The notes: a model not told the origin generated them from the letters alone. 46,614 bases of DNA from Candidatus Gastranaerophilales bacterium (GCA_944326455.1 CALVEA010000017.1:1-46614); one strand, 5' to 3'; shown: positions 7,954 through 18,699, counted from the stretch's first letter. Made by a program: numbers and translations.

Positions 7954-10900
7954 ATGCTTAAAAAGTTTAATAAATACATAGTTATAATCATAACATTTTA
8001 TATATTTTATCTTGGGATTCTGCCATTTATTCTCACGGGGGCAGTGAAAAAGATTTGTAAAACAGTAACGGCGGAATCAAATTATACGTTGACGATAGAA
8101 AAGCCTGTTTTCAGACTCTCTGTTATTCCAACAGTCTCTTTCTCCGCCAAAGAAATTTCTCTTAAACAAAAAAATAGCATTGACTGTGCCAAAATATCAA
8201 ATTTTAAAATAGCAATAAGACTTTTTCCACTGTTATCGGGGCGTCTGCATATCAACCACACAGAAGCTTCAAACCTAAATATCATCTCTTCTATTAAAGA
8301 TAATGTTGAGTTAGATAAAGATTTTTTCAGCAAACTTGAAACCTCAAAACTCAAACTTGATTCAGCTAAAATAGAATGTTTTGAAATTCTTATCTATCAG
8401 AAAAATATTAAAAAACCAATTTCATACAGCGGCAGCAACTTTATTTATCAGAAAAAAAACAGATATTTAAAGTTTGAGACCCACAGCGAACTTGAGATTC
8501 AGAACAAAATATCAAAAGCAAACATCAACCTCTATCTTCCTAAAAATAACGACATAAAAAAAACGATCTTCAAGGTTGACCTCACAAATCTTGATTTAGA
8601 ACCGCTTAGAATTTATTTTAGGAACTATCTTCCAAAAGACTTAGTTTCCTTAAACGGAATAATAAATATGGAAGCAAGTAAAGGGGAGCTTATAACCAGG
8701 CTGGATAAATGCTCTGCAATAATGAAAAAGCCTTCCGAATCAATAATTTTACCGGATTCTATGAGTATTAAATCAAATTTCCATATAAAACGGAACATCA
8801 TCAGCCTGGATAATCTTGAAATATCTTCGCAAAACATAAATGCAGCAATACATGGTAATATTTATAATTATCTGGGGAAAACAAAGCCTACTCTTGACTT
8901 GGAAATCCTGCTTAATAAATCCCGTGTTGAAGATATAATAAACCTTACTCCCGCCTTTAACATAGAAGAAATTAACACAGAAAGACTTAAAAATTATAAA
9001 TTCTATGGAGAAACAATAGGAAACTTCACTGTTAAAGGACGACTGCCGGAGCCTGAAATAAACGGCGACATCTATATAGATGACGGTATACTTATGAAAC
9101 CAATCCCAAACACCTCCAAAGGTGCCACTATAAAACTCCGATTCAACGGCAGAGATGTTGATTTTGATGTTTCTGTCCCCGCAGGAGGCACCGAAAAAGT
9201 TTGGGTTAAGGGAAATGTCGAACTTTATAATATCAAATATGCCGATATGACAATAAAAAGTACACCTTCGGTTGATTTACACACTGCTGAAATTGTTGTT
9301 AATCCTCTTCATGAAATACTTAATTTTATTATAGGACCTGTTCCTATTATGGATATTACAGGAAAAGGCAATATAAATATAGCCGTAAAAGGCAACCGCA
9401 AAAATCCGCATGTATGGGGAGTTTTCCGAACTCAAAATGCTTCCGTGAAATTCATTGAAATCCCGGATTTGGAACTTACGGATGCCGATTCAATTCTTAC
9501 CTTTAACGATGAAAATGCCGTATTTATTTCCAAAAATGGAAAAGTTGACGGAAAGGCTTTTGACGTGAAAGGAACCTGTTCTCTTTCCGGAAAATTCGAC
9601 TTTGATGTTAAGTCTAACGGTCAAAACACAGGATACCTTTATAATGCACTGAAAACATCCACTATGATACCGGAAATTAAACAGTTATTGCCAAAATTAG
9701 ATAAAGCATCAGGAACCGCAGACTTTGTAATGAAGGTTTACGGCGAAATCAAGGATATTTCGGAACTTAAATTCAACAAAAATACATTTGCTAAGGGTGA
9801 AGTTAAACTAAAAGATAACAGCTTTTCAATGGAAGGTATGACTGTTGAAAAAACAAATGGAAAAATTACTTTTGACGGAACAAATATTGCCGCAATATTA
9901 AAGGCTCTTATGGGAAATTCCGTAATGAATATTGATGCTAAATTAAAAAATAACATTGCGGATTTAGTGCTTGATATCCCGACTTTCAATCCTAATATAC
10001 TTATTCAGAATCAAGAACTCCAAGAGAAACAAGTTCTTCCATTCGTTTCTGTAAAAGCTAAATATAAAGGCAAAATTGATAATATTGAATATGACAAAAT
10101 AAATCTGTATTCCAAAATTCTTTCTCCTAATCCTAAAAGCAAGCTTAAACCGCAATCCGGAGAAATTACACTTTCTAACGGAAATCTTAATATTAAAAAC
10201 TTCAAAGGATATATCAACAGTACAAACAATGCTTTTGAAACAAATCTCTCTGTTACAGATGCCTTTACTCAAAAACCTAACTCTAACGGGACAATCTTTT
10301 TGAAAGCCTCCGATTTAAGCCAGTTCAACGATATATTCACAAGTGCAATCCTGCCAAAACAAATACGTAATTATACAAAAGATATAAAATTCCAAAACGG
10401 TTCTGTTGACTGCAAGCTTAAAATAATAAACAGCAAGCTGCTTACTGACACGGATTTGAGCGGAATTTCCCTTATTTATCTGCCGCTTGACCTTCCGATA
10501 AATATAATTAACGGAAGCGTCAGCATAAAAAATAATGTCTTAAAACTTAACAAAATAAATATTCTTGCAGATAAAATGCCAATCCTTGCTGACGGAGAAA
10601 TTAGGGATATATTCGACAAACAAATATTCAATATTTACCTTAGCTCAAAACCTCAGCAAGAATTTATTGATAAATACATAAATAAAAAACAAATCTACCC
10701 TATCAAAATAAAGGGCGATATCGTTTACTGGGCAAGATTCAAGGGCGTTTACGATAATTTTGAAGTCAAGTCCAATATTAATATGAGTAAAGACTCCAGT
10801 TTTTACCACCTCGGCGCAACCATCGGAGATATTGAGAATGCAATTATACTTGATTTGGACACAAGAGTTCTGAATGGTAAAACACTTAAAATTAAAGATT

Positions 10901-12303
10901 TTTCTTATGATAAACTCATAGACTCACAAGGCGGGAAACAAACCCGTCTAAATATGCTCAAAGTTAAGGGCGGAGTCGATATTTACAAAGATGACTTAGG
11001 TTTTAGCGACTTGTACATAAAAACCCAGCATCCTACAGACGCAAGAATTTTCAATATCATCTTCAGAAAACCTAATATTAAACAGGGGCAATTCACCTCC
11101 GATTTAAAAATTAACGGCAGACTTTCCAATCCGTATATTTTAGGAGATTTCCACATATTTGAAACAAACATACCTTTCCTTGATACAACAATGAAAAATA
11201 TTGAACTTGTATTTAAAGAAAAAATAATTGAAATAAGCTCTAAAGGAGATATCCTCGGAAATGATATTAGGCTTCAAGGCACAGCAAAAAACAAGCTTAG
11301 ACCTCCATATCAACTTGAAAAAATGGAATTATACACAAGCGATTTAAATTTAAACTATGTTACTGAAAAACTTAAAGCTTCTCAAGTGGATACCGTTCCG
11401 ACATTTGAATCATTGGAAGGCTTTGATATGAGTTCAATAATATTTGAAAATCTCATCCTAAAAGCAGATAAAATTCAACTCAGAAATATCAATGCAACAG
11501 ACTTTGAAGCAGTTACAAACCTCAACACAAAAGGAGACTTTAATATTGACCGATTTAAATTCAACATCGCAAAAGGCTCTTTGAGCGGCAAATACAAATT
11601 TAATTTTAAGAACAATAACATGATGGTGGATTTAACCGCTGACGACATCAATGCAAACGAACTTTCGATAGCTTTATTTGATTTAGGCAATCAAATCTAC
11701 GGTGATATGACAGGCACTGTAAATATGTCCTGCAGCGGAACAAACTTCCAGCACTGTATGGAAACTCTCAACGGTCAGATGGAATTCAACGTAAAAGACG
11801 GCAGAATGCCAAAATTAGGGTCTCTTGAATATTTGTTAAAAGCCGGGAATCTTGTTAAAGGCGGAATAACCGGACTTTCAATAAACAGTGTTATTGATAT
11901 AATAACACCTTTAAAAACAGGAGATTTTTCAAGTATAAAAGGCAGAATGGACATAAAAGACGGCAAAACAAACAACCTCGAAATTCTGACAAAAGGCGAA
12001 GATTTAAATATATATATTGGAGGAAAGTTTGATTTTTCTACATACATAGCAGATATGGAAGTTTTAGGACTCCTCTCTAAAAAAATATCTACAATGTTCG
12101 GTCCAATAGGAAATATTTCTATAAATACCCTGTTCAGTGTGATTCCGGGAGTAAATTTATCCGAGGATAATAAGCTTATTGAAAAAATCAACAAGATTCC
12201 GGGTATTGAACTGTCTGACAAACAATACCGTAAGTTTATAGCCATTATTCAGGGCAATATTAATGGTGATGATTACGTCACCAGCTTCCGCTGGATAAAT
12301 TAG
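7954..12303 (+). CDS. TamB/AsmA-like envelope protein (1449 aa)
   Basis: A single N-terminal membrane helix (about residues 8-30) is followed by about 1400 residues of repeating beta-rich segments. Many have the pattern hydrophobic-G-polar with Asn and Lys, typical of the elongated bridge proteins (TamB, YhdP, AsmA) that carry lipids across the periplasm. The last 250 residues (GQMEFNVKDG, LNIYIGGKFDFSTY) resemble the AsmA C-terminal region; I place the anchor in the inner membrane. The role as a phospholipid or LPS-precursor conduit is from family knowledge. No partner tamA is in view. It is transcribed divergently from the secreted protein gene, 95 bases away, with no ribosome site. Confidence 0.75.
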   Translation: MLKKFNKYIVIIITFYIFYLGILPFILTGAVKKICKTVTAESNYTLTIEKPVFRLSVIPTVSFSAKEISLKQKNSIDCAKISNFKIAIRLFPLLSGRLHINHTEASNLNIISSIKDNVELDKDFFSKLETSKLKLDSAKIECFEILIYQKNIKKPISYSGSNFIYQKKNRYLKFETHSELEIQNKISKANINLYLPKNNDIKKTIFKVDLTNLDLEPLRIYFRNYLPKDLVSLNGIINMEASKGELITRLDKCSAIMKKPSESIILPDSMSIKSNFHIKRNIISLDNLEISSQNINAAIHGNIYNYLGKTKPTLDLEILLNKSRVEDIINLTPAFNIEEINTERLKNYKFYGETIGNFTVKGRLPEPEINGDIYIDDGILMKPIPNTSKGATIKLRFNGRDVDFDVSVPAGGTEKVWVKGNVELYNIKYADMTIKSTPSVDLHTAEIVVNPLHEILNFIIGPVPIMDITGKGNINIAVKGNRKNPHVWGVFRTQNASVKFIEIPDLELTDADSILTFNDENAVFISKNGKVDGKAFDVKGTCSLSGKFDFDVKSNGQNTGYLYNALKTSTMIPEIKQLLPKLDKASGTADFVMKVYGEIKDISELKFNKNTFAKGEVKLKDNSFSMEGMTVEKTNGKITFDGTNIAAILKALMGNSVMNIDAKLKNNIADLVLDIPTFNPNILIQNQELQEKQVLPFVSVKAKYKGKIDNIEYDKINLYSKILSPNPKSKLKPQSGEITLSNGNLNIKNFKGYINSTNNAFETNLSVTDAFTQKPNSNGTIFLKASDLSQFNDIFTSAILPKQIRNYTKDIKFQNGSVDCKLKIINSKLLTDTDLSGISLIYLPLDLPINIINGSVSIKNNVLKLNKINILADKMPILADGEIRDIFDKQIFNIYLSSKPQQEFIDKYINKKQIYPIKIKGDIVYWARFKGVYDNFEVKSNINMSKDSSFYHLGATIGDIENAIILDLDTRVLNGKTLKIKDFSYDKLIDSQGGKQTRLNMLKVKGGVDIYKDDLGFSDLYIKTQHPTDARIFNIIFRKPNIKQGQFTSDLKINGRLSNPYILGDFHIFETNIPFLDTTMKNIELVFKEKIIEISSKGDILGNDIRLQGTAKNKLRPPYQLEKMELYTSDLNLNYVTEKLKASQVDTVPTFESLEGFDMSSIIFENLILKADKIQLRNINATDFEAVTNLNTKGDFNIDRFKFNIAKGSLSGKYKFNFKNNNMMVDLTADDINANELSIALFDLGNQIYGDMTGTVNMSCSGTNFQHCMETLNGQMEFNVKDGRMPKLGSLEYLLKAGNLVKGGITGLSINSVIDIITPLKTGDFSSIKGRMDIKDGKTNNLEILTKGEDLNIYIGGKFDFSTYIADMEVLGLLSKKISTMFGPIGNISINTLFSVIPGVNLSEDNKLIEKINKIPGIELSDKQYRKFIAIIQGNINGDDYVTSFRWIN

Positions 12304-12339
12304 GAATGCTCAATTCTCCCATCCCGGAAAACAGGATTA

Positions 12340-13452
12340 TTATTTTAAACCTTCATATCCGTTTCTCAAAGCTTGGTTAAATTTTGCGTATTTATCAATC
12401 TCTTCCTGGGTAGGATTTTCCAAGCCTAAAATACCCATACTTTCCTGAGCTGTTACCCATTCAGAATATGTTATATCTGCGCCGGTAGATTTGCCGCTCT
12501 CGTCATTTATTCTTGACATTGCCCAAAGATATGCTGCAACTTCTGACTCATCAATCTTATTGTTTTCATTGATATCCAAAACAGCTATTCTGTTAATAGC
12601 CAAGGAATTAACAAGCTCTTTCTCTTCAGCAGTAAGAGCTCGTCCGAGTTCTTTTTCTTCCATTTCAACTAATTCGTTAACATCTATTGCACCGTCACCT
12701 TCGGCACTGTCATATAGCTCTACATATTCTCTTGCCGACTGATGAAAAGCTGCTTTGAAAGCATCCATATCGCCATCAGCAATTGCTTGCTCAACATCAC
12801 TATTCACGAATTTTAAATCGCTTGATTCTACATCATTCTGATACTGCTCTGCAAATTGTGCCTCCAGTTTGTGAGCAGCAACTCCTTTTGCATAGTTTAA
12901 AATTCTGTCATCTACCGTTAAACCTCTGGCATCTTTTTCTAAATTATTATCTGAATAGTATTTAGAAATAGCATTATATTTAGCGGCAATATCGTCTATA
13001 TCAGATTCTGAAAGTTCAATACCTTCTTCTTGCAGCATCTTTACTACAACATCTTTTGCTTCCGGTTTTTCTTCCGCCACAGGAGTAGTGCCTTCAGCAA
13101 CTGGCACTTCTTCTGAGTCTGGCGCAGAATCTGTTATACCCATTTTCTGTTTTGCAATTTGTACAATCTGAGTCCACGCATTTTTAGTAATTTCGTAGAC
13201 ACCTTGTTGAACAATATAGTTATTATTTTTTGTTATATCATTATCAGCACCGGAATATTGCTTTTGCTGAGTTGCCTTATCTGCTTTAACAATATCGAAA
13301 ACACAGTTCCATTCTTTTAATCCCAGCTTAACATCAACGCCAAGTTCATTATCAAGCTGTCTGTCTATAGCTTGTGAAATTCCGTCTCCGGTTCCAATAT
13401 TTAATTTTATATTAACATCTGGTGCCTTATTTATATAAAGTTTATATAACAC
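12340..13452 (-). CDS. EF-hand domain protein (370 aa)
   Basis: Two EF-hand-like calcium loops are visible. The second is canonical (D293-I-N-E-N-N-K-I-D-E-S-E304). The first, ending GDGAIDVNE at residue 260, has Ser in place of Asp at its first position. The rest is helical and acidic, with a Pro/Glu/Val-rich linker near residues 115-135. There is no signal peptide or membrane helix, so location is unclear. No ribosome site exists. I chose the GTG at 13452 because TATAAA ends 7 bases upstream, which would give a leaderless message; a TTG at 13458 is also possible. Function is unknown. Confidence 0.6.
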   Translation of the reverse strand: MLYKLYINKAPDVNIKLNIGTGDGISQAIDRQLDNELGVDVKLGLKEWNCVFDIVKADKATQQKQYSGADNDITKNNNYIVQQGVYEITKNAWTQIVQIAKQKMGITDSAPDSEEVPVAEGTTPVAEEKPEAKDVVVKMLQEEGIELSESDIDDIAAKYNAISKYYSDNNLEKDARGLTVDDRILNYAKGVAAHKLEAQFAEQYQNDVESSDLKFVNSDVEQAIADGDMDAFKAAFHQSAREYVELYDSAEGDGAIDVNELVEMEEKELGRALTAEEKELVNSLAINRIAVLDINENNKIDESEVAAYLWAMSRINDESGKSTGADITYSEWVTAQESMGILGLENPTQEEIDKYAKFNQALRNGYEGLK

Positions 13453-13511
13453 CCTCAAATTTATATATTTCTCATTATTTTTACAAAAGTTAACAAAAAA
13501 ACTCTCTAAAT

Positions 13512-13540
13512 TTGCGTAATAAAAATTTTATGATTATAAT
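13512..13540 (+). promoter_or_regulatory. Sigma70-type promoter of glyQ
   Basis: TTGCGT, a 17-bp spacer, then a perfect TATAAT. The predicted start leaves a leader of about 30 nt before the glyQ ATG. Confidence 0.65.
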
Positions 13541-13576
13541 TTAATAAGTGTAAATTTTACAATATTGGGAAATCGG

Positions 13577-14452
13577 ATGACACTTAATTTTCAAGACTTA
13601 ATATTAAATTTATCGGGATTTTGGTCTAATTACGGATGTATAATTCAACAGCCGTATGATATTGAAAAAGGGGCTTCTACAATGAACCCTGCTACTTTTT
13701 TAAGGGCATTGGGTCCGGAACCTTTTTCTACAGCAATGGTTGAGCCTTGCAGACGTCCTACAGATGCAAGGTATGGCGAAAACCCTAACAGACTTGGACA
13801 TTATTTCCAGTATCAAGTTATACTCAAACCTTCTCCCGATAACGCTCAAGAACTTTATTTAAAAAGTCTTGAAGCAATGGGAATCGACCTTTCAAAACAT
13901 GATGTAAGGTTTGTGGAAGATAACTGGGAATCTCCGACCCTCGGCGCAGCTGGTGTAGGCTGGGAAGTTTGGCTTGACGGAATGGAAATTACTCAATTTA
14001 CATATTTCCAGCAAGTCGGCGGGCTTGAAGTTAAGCCGGTTGCATTAGAAATCACTTACGGGCTTGAAAGAATTGCAATGTATATCCAAAACAAAGAATC
14101 CGTTTTTGATATTATGTGGAATAATGAGCTCAAGTATGGTGATATTTACCTCCAAAACGAAATTGAACAATCGAAATATAACTTTGAATATTCTGATGCG
14201 GAAAGATTATTTGCTCTTTTTGATGCGTATCAGAAAGAAGTTGACAACTGCCTGAATGCTGAGCTGGTACTTCCGGCTTATGATTATGTATTAAAGTGTT
14301 CTCACACATTCAACCTTCTTGATGCAAGAGGGGTTATAAGTAAAGATGAACGTATTAATTTTATTAACAGAGTTCGAACAATGGCATCCGCAGTAGCGGA
14401 ATTGTATGTCAAACAACGTGAGAAATTAGGCTTCCCTCTGTTAAAGAAGTAA
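13577..14452 (+). CDS. glyQ: Glycyl-tRNA synthetase alpha subunit
   Basis: The protein has 291 aa, the standard length. Class II synthetase signatures of the alpha subunit are plain: [21 protein letters not shown] at the start (quoted in part here as [10 protein letters not shown]), [20 protein letters not shown], and [13 protein letters not shown]. It charges tRNA-Gly as an alpha2beta2 complex with GlyS. glyS is not adjacent in this window, unlike in many bacteria. The ATG at 13577 matches the family N-terminus; a TTG 12 bases upstream is less likely. No strong ribosome site is present. Confidence 0.95.
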   Translation: MTLNFQDLILNLSGFWSNYGCIIQQPYDIEKGASTMNPATFLRALGPEPFSTAMVEPCRRPTDARYGENPNRLGHYFQYQVILKPSPDNAQELYLKSLEAMGIDLSKHDVRFVEDNWESPTLGAAGVGWEVWLDGMEITQFTYFQQVGGLEVKPVALEITYGLERIAMYIQNKESVFDIMWNNELKYGDIYLQNEIEQSKYNFEYSDAERLFALFDAYQKEVDNCLNAELVLPAYDYVLKCSHTFNLLDARGVISKDERINFINRVRTMASAVAELYVKQREKLGFPLLKK

Positions 14453-14542
14453 AATTATATTAAGGGAAATAGCAGACACTAAAAGCCGAAATTATGGATT
14501 TTTCCAGCAAAAATGCCGGCTGAAATTTACGAAAGGCGGAAA

Positions 14543-16156
14543 ATGGCAAACGCAGAAAAACTATCTCAATTTACAAATGTTGTAAAGAAAATGTTTATCA
14601 GAAAAAACCCTGATGATGCACTCCAAGGTGCAAAAGAAGGCGGTCTTGAGAAAACTCTCGGAGTTATGGACTTAATTATCCTCGGAGTAGGAGCAATCAT
14701 AGGTTCCGGAATTTTTGCAATTGTTGGTACAGCAGCAGCCGGAGAAAATGGTGCCGGACCGGCTTTAATGGTATCAATGGTAATTGCAGCAATAGCATGT
14801 ATATTTTCAGCCCTTTGTTACAGTGAAATTGCAACAATGATTCCGGTAGCAGGCGGAGCTTATGCCTATACATTTGCTTCTTTAGGTGAATTTATGGCTT
14901 GGCTTGTCGGCTGGATTCTTATGCTTGAGTATTTAGTCGGTTTTATCGCTGTATCTTGCGCTTGGACAAACCATTTTATGCAATTTCTTAAAGGTTTTTC
15001 AAATATTCTTCCTGCATGGATAGTTAACCCTCCGGCTTGGCTTATTAATGATTTTAGATCAGCTGTACATTATTATTCAAACCAAGGTGTAGATTGGCAT
15101 AATGTAATCCCAAGTTTTTGCGGAATACCTGTATGTCTGAATCTTCCGGCAATAATCATGATTATTCTGGCGACAGCTTTGCTTGTAAAAGGAACAAAAG
15201 ATTCTGCTAAAATGACAGGTATTATGGTTGCAGTTAAACTCGGTGTTATTGCGCTTTTTGTGCTGGCAGGAGCATTCTATGTAAAACCTGAAAACTGGAC
15301 ACCTTTTGCACCTAATGGATTTGAAGGTGTATTTATGGGTGCATTTATTATATTCTTCGCTTACATTGGTTTTGATGCTATTGCTACCGCGGCAGAAGAA
15401 TGTAAAAATCCTCAAAAAGATTTGCCGATAAGTATTATAGGCTCTCTTGTTATCACAACCATCGTGTATGTTCTTGTAGCACTGGTTCTTACAGGTATGC
15501 AGCCGACTAACGGCGCAGTTCCTGAGGGAATTTTGAAAGCTCCGATGGCTTATGTTATGGCAAATGTCGGACGAAACGGAATTGCAGGACTCATCTCTGC
15601 AGGCTCTCTTGCCGGTTTAACATCTGTTCTTATTGTTATGCACATGGCAGCAACAAGAGTTCTTTTTGCGATGAGCAGAGATAATTTTCTGCCTCATATC
15701 TTCCAAAAGATTCACCCTAAATTTAACACTCCTGCTATTCTTACCGTTACTGTAGGTTTAGTAGGTATTATAGGAACCTTTATTCTTGATTTAAATGTTG
15801 CAGCATCTTTAAGTAATTTTGGAACTTTCACATCATTTATTATTGTTTGTGTTGCAGTATTAATTCTAAGAAAAATTGAGCCGAACCGAGAAAGACCTTT
15901 CAAAGTTCCATTCTGCCCGTTATTTCCGCTGCTGGGAATACTATGCTGCGGAGGATTGATGGTATTTTCTATGGTTGTTGCCAAAGGGGAAACCGCGGCA
16001 CTATCAACAGAAATGTTTATTATCTGGGTAGTTATGGGATGTTTAATCTACTTTGCATACGGATATCAAAAGAATCGAAAGGTTGAAGCACTAGCCCTGG
16101 AAGAAAGTAAGAAAATAGCAGAAAAAGATGAAACAATTACAGCAAGTACTAAATAA
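14543..16156 (+). CDS. APC-superfamily amino acid permease (CAT-like)
   Basis: The protein has 537 aa from an ATG preceded by AAAGGCGG. Twelve or so hydrophobic segments are spread along the sequence. The first carries GAIIGSGIF, the unwound substrate-binding motif of the APC family, and GFDAIATAAEECKNP is the typical loop after TM6. C-terminal charged residues follow the last helix. The family imports amino acids, often cationic or branched, by proton symport or exchange; the substrate cannot be read. It overlaps the next, homologous gene by 29 bases. Confidence 0.9.
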   Translation: MANAEKLSQFTNVVKKMFIRKNPDDALQGAKEGGLEKTLGVMDLIILGVGAIIGSGIFAIVGTAAAGENGAGPALMVSMVIAAIACIFSALCYSEIATMIPVAGGAYAYTFASLGEFMAWLVGWILMLEYLVGFIAVSCAWTNHFMQFLKGFSNILPAWIVNPPAWLINDFRSAVHYYSNQGVDWHNVIPSFCGIPVCLNLPAIIMIILATALLVKGTKDSAKMTGIMVAVKLGVIALFVLAGAFYVKPENWTPFAPNGFEGVFMGAFIIFFAYIGFDAIATAAEECKNPQKDLPISIIGSLVITTIVYVLVALVLTGMQPTNGAVPEGILKAPMAYVMANVGRNGIAGLISAGSLAGLTSVLIVMHMAATRVLFAMSRDNFLPHIFQKIHPKFNTPAILTVTVGLVGIIGTFILDLNVAASLSNFGTFTSFIIVCVAVLILRKIEPNRERPFKVPFCPLFPLLGILCCGGLMVFSMVVAKGETAALSTEMFIIWVVMGCLIYFAYGYQKNRKVEALALEESKKIAEKDETITASTK

Positions 16157-17663
16157 CCTGCTTAAATGCAGATCACCTCAAGACTTAATAGAAGAAGGCA
16201 GCAGTTCCGAATTAAAAAAGACTTTAAATGTTTTTGACCTGATTGTGCTGGGAATTGGAGCTGTTGTCGGTACAGGAATTTTCACAATTATCGGAAGCGC
16301 AATTGTAGGAAGTTCAGACGGCGCCGGCGCTGGTTCGGCAGTAATTATTTCAATGATATTGGCTGCAATTGCCAGTCTATTTTCAGCACTTTCGTATTCT
16401 GAAATTGCATCAATGATTCCGGTTGCAGGAAGTGCTTATACATATACTTACGCAACAATGGGTGAGTTTATGGCTTGGATGGTAGGCTGGATTCTTATGC
16501 TTGAGTACGCTATCGGAAATATCACTGTTGCAAGCGCATGGACAGGTTATTTCGTGCAATTCATGAAAGGGTTCAAACATATATTACCGGATTTCATTGT
16601 TAATTGTCCGCTTTGGCTCAGAAATGACTATAGAACTATGTACGAAATCTGTAATAAATTCGGATGGGATGTGCATGATAAAATGCCGTTTGTCCACCTG
16701 CCTTTTGGGTGGGAAATTCCAATTGCGATTAATATTCCGGCTATTGCAATTGTACTGATTCTTACAGTCTTATTAATTAAAGGGATTAAGGAATCTACAA
16801 AAGTCGCCACTATTATGGTTGGAGTTAATATGTTTATTATACTCTCATTTATTGTAGTAGGAGCTTTTTATATCAAACCTGAAAATTGGGTCCCTTTTGC
16901 TCCTAACGGCTGGGAAGGCATTTTTACGGGAGCCTTTATAATTTTCTTTGCTTACATTGGTTTTGATGCTGTATCTACGGCAGCAGAAGAGACTAAGAAT
17001 CCACAAAGAGACCTTCCGATTGCAATAATGGGAACGCTTCTTATTTGTACGATTCTCTATGTGGCAGCCGCCCTTGTTCTCACGGGAGTTATCCCGCATA
17101 ATTGGATTGATACGCAGGCTCCTCTGGCTCATGCGATGAGATTTATAGGTATGAACTGGTATGCAGGACTTATTTCTGTTGGTGCACTTTGTGCCTTAAC
17201 CTCTGTACTGTTAATTTATCAGCTAGGTACAACAAGAATCCTTTATGCAATGAGCAGAGACCACTTTTTGCCAAAGTCTTTGAATGCAATCCATAAAAAA
17301 TTCAAGACGCCTCACGTTCTAACTTGGGTATCTGGGATTGTAGTTATAATTTGCGCATTATTTATGGATTTAACCATTTCAGCAGAGCTATGCAACTTTG
17401 GGACCTTTGCTTCATTCATTGTTATTTGTATAGCAGTTCTGATTTTAAGAAAAACGGAACCGGACAGAGCACGTCCGTTTAAAGTACCTTTTTGTCCTTG
17501 GTTTCCGATTCTGGGTATTTTAACCTGTCTTGGACTTATGTATTGTAAATTCAGTGCAAAAGCAACATCTGCACTTTATTTCATTATTTGGCTTGCAATC
17601 GGCTTACTCATATATGCATTGTATGGCTACAAAGAAAAACGTAAAGAAGAGTCTGAAAAATAA
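16128..17663 (+). CDS. APC-superfamily amino acid permease (second paralogue)
   Basis: The protein has 511 aa and is clearly a paralogue of the gene before it, with the same GAVVGTGIF, SEIASMIPVAGSAYTY, and GFDAVSTAAEETKNP motifs and helix layout. It begins inside the 3' end of the first gene in another frame (29-base overlap), so translation is probably coupled. The divergence between the two suggests an old duplication and possibly different substrates, or a heteromeric pair. Confidence 0.9.
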   Translation: MKQLQQVLNNLLKCRSPQDLIEEGSSSELKKTLNVFDLIVLGIGAVVGTGIFTIIGSAIVGSSDGAGAGSAVIISMILAAIASLFSALSYSEIASMIPVAGSAYTYTYATMGEFMAWMVGWILMLEYAIGNITVASAWTGYFVQFMKGFKHILPDFIVNCPLWLRNDYRTMYEICNKFGWDVHDKMPFVHLPFGWEIPIAINIPAIAIVLILTVLLIKGIKESTKVATIMVGVNMFIILSFIVVGAFYIKPENWVPFAPNGWEGIFTGAFIIFFAYIGFDAVSTAAEETKNPQRDLPIAIMGTLLICTILYVAAALVLTGVIPHNWIDTQAPLAHAMRFIGMNWYAGLISVGALCALTSVLLIYQLGTTRILYAMSRDHFLPKSLNAIHKKFKTPHVLTWVSGIVVIICALFMDLTISAELCNFGTFASFIVICIAVLILRKTEPDRARPFKVPFCPWFPILGILTCLGLMYCKFSAKATSALYFIIWLAIGLLIYALYGYKEKRKEESEK

Positions 17664-17694
17664 AACAAATACAGTATGAATTTTCCCCGCAAAG

Positions 17695-17703
17695 TGTTAT
17701 AAT
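17695..17703 (+). promoter_or_regulatory. Extended -10 promoter for a leaderless HD-GYP gene
   Basis: TGT-TATAAT ends at 17703. Six bases later is the ATG, so the predicted transcript starts at the start codon. No Shine-Dalgarno sequence exists and no good -35 is seen, as expected when an extended -10 is used. Confidence 0.6.
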
Positions 17704-17709
17704 TCATGT

Positions 17710-18699
17710 ATGAGAATTGTCACTAACAAAGAGCTGAGCGGTTACAAAATTCTTCCGTTTGACATCTTTACGGAAAACAACAGCAAGATTTTTGGTGCCG
17801 GAGAAGTTTTAACTCCGGGAAAACTTATTATGCTAAAGAACTATCCAAAAATCTTTACAGAAGAAGTCTATCCTGAAGAAGAGTTTAGTAAAAAAACAAC
17901 GACACGCAGCAGCTCAAAAAAAATGGCAAACTTTTCTTATGATACCTTAGACCCTAATGATTTTGAAACTGTTGTTAATAAAGACTCTACAATCAGAATG
18001 GAAGTTCAGATAAAAATCAAGTATTTTTATCGTAAGATACTTGATTTATTTATCCAAGGCTACTATGAAGAAGGTCTCTTAAAAATAAATTCTTTAGTAA
18101 ATATCATAAAGTCAGATTTATTTAAGCAAGTACACAAATCAAATAAAGGCTCTCAAATTAGATTTTTAGGAGAGTACGAGCTTTGCCACCCTATTAATGT
18201 GGCATTAATTTCCGGATTGATAGCAAAGAAACTGGATTTTCCAAGCCTTTCAATTGATTCAGTAATCCTTGCGGGACTAATACATGATATCGGAAAATTA
18301 AGAATTAACCTTGAGGACAGGTCTGCTATCCTCACCGTAAATGAAGAAGAGGTTATGACCCATACTATCCTCGGATATGAACTTATAAAAAAAGAGTTAA
18401 AGCTGCCGGAAGAAATTGCGAAAGTAGCTCTTGAACATCACGAAAACAATGACGGCTCGGGCTATCCGCAAGGGCTTTCAAGCGATTCAATCTCCGAACT
18501 GAGCCAAATAGTTAATGTGGCAAATTACTATGATAACCTCGCTTTCAACAGAACACCTAACCATATCGCAAGTAACAGAGAAGCTCTAAGGGTTATGCTG
18601 GAAGCCGGAACCAGAAGATTTTCTGCGCAAAAGCTCTATACTTTTGTTCACATGTTTAATTATGATGATCCTAAAGATTTTAATGATATGGTAGTATAA
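17710..18699 (+). CDS. HD-GYP domain protein (cyclic di-GMP phosphodiesterase family)
   Basis: The protein has 329 aa. The first 75 residues form a small unassigned domain that ends in a basic, Ser/Thr-rich linker (KKTTTRSSSKK). The catalytic half has HDIGKL near residue 192 and HHENNDGSGYPQG near residue 243, the two metal and substrate motifs, with the GYP signature complete. Such enzymes hydrolyse cyclic di-GMP in the cytosol. There is no receiver domain or membrane helix, so the N-terminal region must sense or localise. The gene appears leaderless. Confidence 0.88.
   Translation: MRIVTNKELSGYKILPFDIFTENNSKIFGAGEVLTPGKLIMLKNYPKIFTEEVYPEEEFSKKTTTRSSSKKMANFSYDTLDPNDFETVVNKDSTIRMEVQIKIKYFYRKILDLFIQGYYEEGLLKINSLVNIIKSDLFKQVHKSNKGSQIRFLGEYELCHPINVALISGLIAKKLDFPSLSIDSVILAGLIHDIGKLRINLEDRSAILTVNEEEVMTHTILGYELIKKELKLPEEIAKVALEHHENNDGSGYPQGLSSDSISELSQIVNVANYYDNLAFNRTPNHIASNREALRVMLEAGTRRFSAQKLYTFVHMFNYDDPKDFNDMVV

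Noticed and set aside
14453..14542. Riboswitch before the permease pair
   Set aside because: Only a weak imperfect hairpin is seen; no known riboswitch core could be recognised.
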